Part shown: in pieces, positions 5,487 to 9,322 of the stretch
How positions within the stretch are numbered: position 1 is the stretch's first letter
Layout: each line of letters starts with the position of its first letter
Origin: F1-120-MAGs023 sp038228615
Lineage (GTDB): Bacteria; Actinomycetota; Acidimicrobiia; IMCC26256; PALSA-610
Assembly (NCBI GenBank): GCA_038228615.1
Contig: JBBRPC010000146.1
Coordinates: 1 to 9,322, forward strand
Length of the DNA: 9,322 bases
Direction: 5' to 3'
Made by a program: the position numbers and the translations under genes
The notes under the pieces: model-generated
What the model was told of the DNA's origin: nothing
Database searches by the model: none
What the model saw: only the letters and a program-made list of their open reading frames with translations

Positions 5487-5864
5487 TCATGTGGTCGTTC
5501 GCCAGCCCTTACCGTTGAGTTCCGCTCTGGATGGCCACGCATGACGAGGAAGTGGTGGCGTTCCGAGCGGTGCTGGCGCAACGAACCGCGCTGAGACCTC
5601 GCCGCCATCAACGACGCTTACCTCATTGGCGGTCGGGTCATAACGCCAGCCTTTTGAGCAAATATGCATCAACTGGCCGGTCTCCCAGCGGACACCGATG
5701 AACCAACCAGTGCATGTCGACGTGTGGCATGGGCGACGACTCCCCGTTGTGCGGCCCTCAATCGTCCTCGACAGGCTCCACACGGCGATGCCCTCTTGAA
5801 CACCACCCGTCTCGTCGAGTCGAAACGATTCAGGCCATTCATCCTGAGCGGCATCCGTTGGCAT
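5487..5864 (-). CDS. Small cysteine-containing protein of unknown function (125 aa)
   Basis: I do not recognise a named family. The protein is soluble, with no signal peptide or membrane segment. It starts with an acidic segment (DAAQDEWPESFRLDE), followed by a core with CHTSTCTGWFIGVRW (residues 46-60) and a third cysteine in HICSKGW (C69). Cys46, His47, Cys51 and Cys69 could bind a metal. Next comes a beta-like stretch, VSVVDGGEVSARFV, and a proline-rich end, PLGTPPLPRHAWPSR. The well-formed aromatic and glycine pattern argues for a true gene rather than a chance frame. The ATG at 5864 is preceded by GGGGA, 5 nt away; an in-frame TTG at 5909 would add 15 residues but lacks such a site. It lies 112 bp downstream of rnpB on the same strand and could share its transcript. 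Confidence 0.68.
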   Translation of the reverse strand: MPTDAAQDEWPESFRLDETGGVQEGIAVWSLSRTIEGRTTGSRRPCHTSTCTGWFIGVRWETGQLMHICSKGWRYDPTANEVSVVDGGEVSARFVAPAPLGTPPLPRHAWPSRAELNGKGWRTTT

Positions 5865-5976
5865 CTTGTCCCCACTGTCACAGCACACGGACGAAGGAAT
5901 CGATCGCAAACTACCAACGAGGTTGGCGCGACGTGGCTTCGGGCGGTGGAGCCAAGCATTTTGTTGCGATTGATGG

Positions 5977-6387
5977 TGGTGGCGAGTCGGCCGATACGCC
6001 GGATCCTGTCTGCGACGCCGAAGCGCCGGAGGCGGCCATCCATCTCGGCTGACAGTTACCTGCCGGCTCTAGCGGTCTACCCGGCAACATCGGACGGGCA
6101 GCCCGTTGCCTGCTTGACCTTGCTCCGGATGGGGTTTACCGAGCTACCCCGGTCACCCGGGGTACTGGTGCGCTCTTACCGCACCGTTGCACCCTTACCT
6201 GTGACGCCCCGGCAAGCCGGGACACCCATCGGCGGTCTGTTTTCTGTTGCACTTTCCTGCGAGTCACCTCGACTGGGGGTTACCCAGCATCCTGCCCTAT
6301 GGAGTCCGGACGTTCCTCGGCACAGCCAACGCACGCGCGGCGAGCACGTACGTCCTGTGACGCGGCCGCCTGGCCAACTCGCCACCA
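5977..6387 (-). ncRNA. rnpB: RNase P RNA, bacterial type A
   Basis: This is the catalytic RNA of RNase P, which trims tRNA 5' leaders. Read on the minus strand, all main landmarks appear in order. A 5' P1 arm GGTGGCGAGTTGGCC (6386-6372) pairs with the 3' arm GGCCGACTCGCCACC (5992-5978) over 15 bp with one G-U, plus one more pair outside. The P4/CR-I segment GAGGAACGTCCGGACTCC (6318-6301) is followed by ATAGGGCAGG. Then come GTGCAACAGAAAACAGACCG, GGTAAGGGTGCAACGGTGCG, GGTAAGAGCGCACC, CATCCGGAGCAAGGTCAAG and the 3' P4 partner GACAGGATCCGGCGTATC. The P4 arms covary consistently. The length of about 410 nt fits the family. The ends are set from P1 and may differ by a few bases. No U-tract terminator follows. 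The promoter must lie in or before 6388-6452; I see no clear match. Confidence 0.96.
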
Positions 6388-6452
6388 AACGACAGTCTCG
6401 CGCATCGGCCGGCGTTTTCACCAGCCAACATTTCTGCCAACGACTCGCCGAG

Positions 6453-7766
6453 CTATTCGAACAGGTGGGAGTGCGGCGAGCGCAGACCGTCGCGGAGCAG
6501 CGACGGGATGACGCGCCGGCTTCTGGCGATGACGATGGCAGCGCCGAGGAGGTAGAGCACCCCGGCGACAATGCGCGACCACTGTTCGACGTTGCCGTGG
6601 AGAACGCCTTGCAATACGAATTGCAGCAGGAATGCGCCGAGGATTCCCTGCGCCTCGCGCTTGCTCATAGAACGGTCGGAAAGTATCGCGACTGCGAAGA
6701 CGCTTTGGGCCGCAGTGACGAAGAGCTCCTCGCGTTGTAACGAATCAAGCGGCAACCCGCGCCACGAGTGCGACGAAATTGCGAACACCACGGGAAGCGT
6801 GCCGACCAACAACGTCCATTGGTTGACCTTCGAGGAGACGAGCGCGCCAAGACCAGCGCTCGCTTCGAGTCGCCAGGCAAACAGGCCTGCGACCAACAGT
6901 TCGGGTGCTTCCGATGCCAATGGCGCGAGCCACTTCACCAAGAGGAACTCGCTGATACCGAACTCCTTACCTGTCGCAACGAGTGCGTGTGCGAAATGAT
7001 CCGCGCACAACAAGATGATGCCCGCCGACAGGAAGAAGAGTGTGACGACAGCGACGCGCCGCCACACGACCGTCAACGTGGCGATGAGCGCGGCCGGACC
7101 CACGAGGTGGGGGTCTTCCGCTGGCGCGCCCGTAATTCGCACCAGATACCCGATAAAGATCGCGACGAGCACTGCCGCGTCGATGAGCGACAGGTGTGTG
7201 CGCAAGGGGAGCGTCAGCCCGTATACCGTCGCCAACGCCAAAAAAGCGATCTCGATTGCGTGCGATCGCTCGAGGCGGACCCCAGTCTCGTCGACGTCGG
7301 GTTGCGCACCGAGCTCGACGCCACGGGCAGTGAGTCGCTTGAAGCGCGACACCGCCAAGAGCACCACGAGCGACCACCCCACGCCAATCAGCAACTGGTT
7401 GCCGCCGGTCATATTGGCGAGGGCGAGGTGGCAATTGTTCGTGCCCCGCGGTATCTGGCACGCTCCGGTGCGCGCCACGTCGTGCCCTGCATGCGAGGTG
7501 AAGACGAAGTCGACAGCGTATTCGGGCAACACCGCAACGAGCGCCAACAGGGCGAGGGCTAGGCCAGCGGAGATGTCGAGCTGGGCGGCCTCGGCACTCC
7601 ACGCCAGCATGAACGCCGCGCTGACCACGGCGAGACCGAAGGCCACGGCCTCGACGACGCTGGTGGTATGCCAGCCGCCGAATCGCAATGTCAGCCCCGG
7701 TACAGCGACGACGGCCACCGCGGCGATAATCGGGAGCTGGCGCCGAGCGCTGGATGTGGTCGACAC
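6453..7766 (-). CDS. Sodium/calcium exchanger family (CaCA) membrane protein
   Basis: A 437-residue integral membrane protein with about eleven or twelve hydrophobic segments in two halves. The paired alpha-repeats of the cation/Ca2+ exchanger superfamily are visible. Alpha-1 is LPEYAVDFVF (E82) with NMTGGNQLLIGVGW (118-131). Alpha-2 is ASEAPELLVAGLFAW (E286, E289) with LVSSKVNQWTLLVGTLP (N315). The glutamates and asparagines are the expected cation ligands, so it probably exchanges Ca2+ or a similar cation for Na+ or H+; the ion is unproven. A loop with two cysteines (C103, C112) splits alpha-1, which is unusual. I chose GTG 7766, with AGGA 9 nt upstream and the first membrane segment ten residues later. 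In-frame alternatives are ATG 7796, ATG 7847 and GTG 7874, all with weak ribosome sites. It is divergent from whiB, and rnpB follows 66 bp downstream. Confidence 0.88.
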   Translation of the reverse strand: MSTTSSARRQLPIIAAVAVVAVPGLTLRFGGWHTTSVVEAVAFGLAVVSAAFMLAWSAEAAQLDISAGLALALLALVAVLPEYAVDFVFTSHAGHDVARTGACQIPRGTNNCHLALANMTGGNQLLIGVGWSLVVLLAVSRFKRLTARGVELGAQPDVDETGVRLERSHAIEIAFLALATVYGLTLPLRTHLSLIDAAVLVAIFIGYLVRITGAPAEDPHLVGPAALIATLTVVWRRVAVVTLFFLSAGIILLCADHFAHALVATGKEFGISEFLLVKWLAPLASEAPELLVAGLFAWRLEASAGLGALVSSKVNQWTLLVGTLPVVFAISSHSWRGLPLDSLQREELFVTAAQSVFAVAILSDRSMSKREAQGILGAFLLQFVLQGVLHGNVEQWSRIVAGVLYLLGAAIVIARSRRVIPSLLRDGLRSPHSHLFE

Positions 7767-7775
7767 GACCCGGCA

Positions 7776-7779
7776 TCCT
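7776..7779 (-). promoter_or_regulatory. Candidate ribosome binding site for the exchanger gene
   Basis: TTAGGA on the minus strand, its AGGA 9 nt from GTG 7766. It favours this start over the upstream in-frame ATG at 7796, which would leave a 26-bp shorter divergent promoter region shared with whiB. Confidence 0.45.
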
Positions 7780-7918
7780 AAGGGTTGGGGGAACATCGAC
7801 CGATCAGAGTGGGTTACATCCGACCAGCGTCCGGCGAGACGTCCCATCGCACCGGATAGGTCGAGTTCGGCCACCTCAACCCGGATTTCTCATCGCTACA
7901 ACAAGGATCGAAGCGCAC

Positions 7919-8155
7919 ATGACCGACTGGCGAGCACAAGGCAGTTGTCGAGGCAAGAGCATCGGCCTCTTCTTCGCGGACGAGGACGATTTCTTCTCGG
8001 AGCGCGAAGCAAAAAAGGTGTGCGCCAGCTGTGCGGTGCGCGAGCAGTGCTTGGAACAAGCCCTCGCGGATCGCGAAAAGGTCGGGATTTGGGGCGGCTT
8101 TTCACCAACTGAACGGCGCAGAATGTTGCGCCGTCGGCGCCGCGAAGCCGCGTAA
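7919..8155 (+). CDS. WhiB-family iron-sulfur transcriptional regulator
   Basis: Wbl proteins carry an O2- and NO-sensitive [4Fe-4S] cluster and usually act as partners of the primary sigma factor in actinobacteria. This 78-residue copy has the four cluster cysteines C10, C35, C38 and C44 (GSC, VCASCAVREQC), the turn motif GIWGG (56-60), and a basic C-terminal tail (TERRRMLRRRRREAA) for DNA contact. The N-terminus DWRAQGSC resembles the short WhiB1/WhiB2-like group, but I cannot assign the paralogue. The 24-residue loop between C10 and C35 is strongly acidic and aromatic (FFADEDDFFSERE). AAGGA lies 11 nt before the ATG. The frame stays open far upstream, but that extension shows no WhiB-like features and runs through the promoter region. 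It converges on the next gene with a 20-bp gap. Confidence 0.95.
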   Translation: MTDWRAQGSCRGKSIGLFFADEDDFFSEREAKKVCASCAVREQCLEQALADREKVGIWGGFSPTERRRMLRRRRREAA

Positions 8156-8175
8156 CTCCCGGCGCGGGCGTGGCG

Positions 8176-8901
8176 CTACGTCACGTGCAGGATGATGACT
8201 GCGCCACCGATTGTCACGTAGTGCAGCCCGACGCTGAGCGTGCTGCCGTTTGAGGTGCCATCGGTTGTCGCTCGTAACGTCACGGTCCATGGAGTCGACG
8301 AATTCGGCGCGAGCGTCACCGCGGAAATGTGCGGACCTGACGCGTTTCCTGCAGCGTTGCCGACATTTCTCGCAGTGACCGTGACGATGTAGATACCTCC
8401 ACCAGCAACTGTGGGGCTTGACGGCGACGCGCTCCACTGAATATGCGCTACCCGAGGCGGCGGCGGATTTGTGGGCGGAGGGGCGACCTGCGTCGTTGTG
8501 GTCGTTGCGAGACGCGGCGCGGTGGTTGTGGTGGTGGCGATGAGACCGCCAAGCCCTGTTGGGATTGTGAGCGGCGGTGCGACGGTCGTTTTGGTGGTCG
8601 TGGGTGGTGCATGGCGCACCGTTGTTGTGGTCGCGCTAGTGGATGTCGGCGCCAACGTAGACGGCGATGTGTACGACGTTTCGTGGGCAGCATCGACAGT
8701 GATACGGGTCGCGTTTGCCTCAGTATTGACGCGGGTGAGCGCGACGAGACCAACGATGCCGGTGACGACGCCAGCCACGATGAACGTTGTAATCACGTTG
8801 CGGCGTTGCTCTCGTTGTTCGTCGAGTCGAGCCTCGCGGCTGATCTCATCGTTGTTGCGGCCCACGGCATTCGACCTCGCTGCTGGGTGCGGGGTCAACA
8901 T
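8176..8901 (-). CDS. Single-pass membrane protein with Thr/Pro-rich stalk and beta-rich C-terminal domain
   Basis: A 241-residue protein of unknown function. Residues 1-35 are charged and probably cytosolic (RNNDEISREARLDEQREQRR). Residues 36-56 form one membrane helix (ITTFIVAGVVTGIVGLVAL). Residues 78-150 are a low-complexity stalk of Thr, Pro and Ser with repeated TTTTT runs, typical of wall-spanning and possibly O-glycosylated segments. Residues 150-241 form a beta-rich domain with SSPTVAGGGIYIVTVTARNV and VGNAAGN, like CARDB/Ig-type adhesion or scaffolding modules; this call is tentative. The topology should place the C-terminal domain outside the membrane. ATG 8901 is the first ATG of the frame. 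GTG 8865, with GAGG 9 nt upstream, is a real alternative that removes 12 residues. It is divergent from the acyl-CoA dehydrogenase gene. Confidence 0.8.
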   Translation of the reverse strand: MLTPHPAARSNAVGRNNDEISREARLDEQREQRRNVITTFIVAGVVTGIVGLVALTRVNTEANATRITVDAAHETSYTSPSTLAPTSTSATTTTVRHAPPTTTKTTVAPPLTIPTGLGGLIATTTTTAPRLATTTTTQVAPPPTNPPPPRVAHIQWSASPSSPTVAGGGIYIVTVTARNVGNAAGNASGPHISAVTLAPNSSTPWTVTLRATTDGTSNGSTLSVGLHYVTIGGAVIILHVT

Positions 8902-8937
8902 GGTGCCACGTCCGCACCCGAAATCACAATCACTTGA

Positions 8938-9014
8938 CGGGCGAAGTCGCCCGATCCGGAACAAGGTGTGACAACTTTGACCGTGCAAAATCGGTTTTGC
9001 CGGACGGAACCGGC
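8938..9014. promoter_or_regulatory. Divergent promoter region with inverted repeats
   Basis: CGGGCGA-AG-TCGCCCG (8938-8953) is a perfect 7-bp inverted repeat. GCCGG (8999-9003) and CCGGC (9010-9014) form a second one around ACGGAA, and CGGTT/AACCG (8992-8996, 9008-9012) overlaps it. They lie in the 142-bp gap between the anchored protein and the acyl-CoA dehydrogenase, where an operator for a dimeric regulator of fatty-acid genes would be expected. TTGACC (8977-8982) resembles a -35, but I find no matching -10 at the right distance. Confidence 0.35.
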
Positions 9015-9043
9015 CGGAAAGTCGCCAGTAGGCTCACGCCTCG

Positions 9044-9322
9044 ATGGACTTCAACCTCTCACCAGAAATGGCCGCGCTCCAAGCGACGGTGCGCCGGATC
9101 GCTCAGGACAAGGTCAAACCCCGGGCCCGTGAAATCGACGAGACCCAGGAATACCCCCAAGATCTGTTCGACACGTTCCGCGACGCTGGGCTGCTCGGAC
9201 TCGTGATCCCCGAGCAGTACGGCGGTGGTGGCGGCGGGATCCTTGGCCTGACCATCGCCATCGAAGAGGTTGCGAAATATTCGAATACGGCAGCATTGAT
9301 GTTGCTGCTCACCCGGCTCCCC
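9044..9322 (+). CDS. Acyl-CoA dehydrogenase, N-terminal part (runs off the right edge)
   Basis: The first 93 codons of a flavoenzyme that desaturates acyl-CoA thioesters in beta-oxidation or branched-chain and aromatic acid breakdown. The all-alpha N-terminal domain is clear: MDFNLSPEMAALQATVRRIA, then the family signature around FRDAGLLGLVIPEQYGGGGG (residues 45-64), and the helix LTIAIEEVAKYSNTAALM. The FAD-binding and catalytic regions lie outside the window, so the substrate class is open. The ATG is preceded only by a weak AGTAGG 11 nt upstream. TAGGCT (9029-9034) fits a -10 with the start codon 10 bp on, so a leaderless mRNA is possible. Confidence 0.9.
   Translation, partial: MDFNLSPEMAALQATVRRIAQDKVKPRAREIDETQEYPQDLFDTFRDAGLLGLVIPEQYGGGGGGILGLTIAIEEVAKYSNTAALMLLLTRLP

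Noticed and set aside
5425..5490. A 21-codon minus-strand ORF whose ATG overlaps the stop of the 5487-5864 gene (ATGA)
   Set aside because: The product (Ala, Ser and Gly rich) looks non-coding, and the overlap can easily occur by chance. It is not supported beyond its spacing.
5245..5544. A 99-codon plus-strand frame in the 5232-5486 gap
   Set aside because: The translation is Ala/Arg-rich with no family signature, it overlaps the VOC ribosome site and the end of the 5487-5864 gene, and no clear ribosome site supports it.
6301..6318. P4/CR-I of rnpB differs from the E. coli sequence (ACG for AAG, GGA for GGG)
   Set aside because: The 3' partner changes in step (TCC, CGT), so pairing is kept, and I recall similar forms in other actinobacterial RNase P RNAs. 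Probably lineage-typical rather than novel.
5664..6740. A 358-codon open frame on the plus strand
   Set aside because: It runs antisense through the whole of rnpB and into the 3' end of the exchanger gene, and its translation is rich in Arg, Pro and Thr without any domain. RNase P RNA explains the region.
6768..8112. Long plus-strand open frames opposite the exchanger gene
   Set aside because: Their products are rich in Arg, Asp, Thr and Pro and hydrophilic with no domains; the minus-strand frame shows membrane segments and both exchanger alpha-repeats.
8459..8680. GTTGTGGTGG-type simple repeats that look like a microsatellite or G-quadruplex track
   Set aside because: They are the complement of the Thr-rich (ACN) codons of the anchored protein's stalk; the G runs are too short and irregular for a convincing quadruplex.

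Overview
The window is GC-rich, densely coded chromosomal DNA from an actinobacterium. Three things point there: a WhiB-family iron-sulfur regulator (a family essentially confined to Actinobacteria and their phages), an RNase P RNA with actinobacterial-style P4 and 3' end sequences, and a leuB-ilvE-cimA cluster whose LeuB strongly resembles the mycobacterial type. The overall style would fit an Acidimicrobiia-like lineage, but that placement is inference.

Layout, left to right. (1) 1-357, minus: the N-terminal part of a membrane-anchored YceI-like protein, read from a TTG start. (2) 358-606: divergent regulatory region. On the plus strand it holds a candidate promoter, a 14-codon leader ORF (MSQMCTFFVITVIS) ending in a Val-Ile-Thr-Val-Ile run, an 11-bp hairpin that starts in the leader stop codon, and an intrinsic terminator (CCGCCC/GGGCGG plus six T). 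Together they look like a translated-leader attenuator. (3) 607-4230, plus: leuB, ilvE and cimA, a branched-chain amino-acid operon. (4) 4249-4773, plus: a conserved-looking protein of unknown function, converging on (5) 4863-5231, minus, a small VOC/glyoxalase-fold protein, with a long hairpin between them. (6) 5487-5864, minus: a small cysteine-containing protein of unknown function. (7) 5977-6387, minus: rnpB. (8) 6453-7766, minus: a Na+/Ca2+-exchanger-family membrane protein. (9) 7919-8155, plus: a 78-residue WhiB protein. (10) 8176-8901, minus: a single-pass membrane protein with a Thr/Pro-rich stalk and a beta-rich C-terminal domain. (11) 9044 to the end, plus: the N-terminus of an acyl-CoA dehydrogenase.

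How the genes work together. CimA makes citramalate from pyruvate and acetyl-CoA. LeuCD (not in the window) and LeuB turn this into 2-oxobutyrate, giving threonine-independent isoleucine synthesis. LeuB also serves leucine synthesis, and IlvE does the final transamination of all three branched-chain amino acids. A leader rich in Val and Ile codons directly upstream is the control expected for such an operon, and it is the most interesting item here. I could not draw a convincing antiterminator, so the mechanism is unresolved. The other genes look like ordinary housekeeping or lineage-specific genes. I see no mobile element, CRISPR array, tRNA or phage gene, and no gene-free stretch longer than 300 bases.
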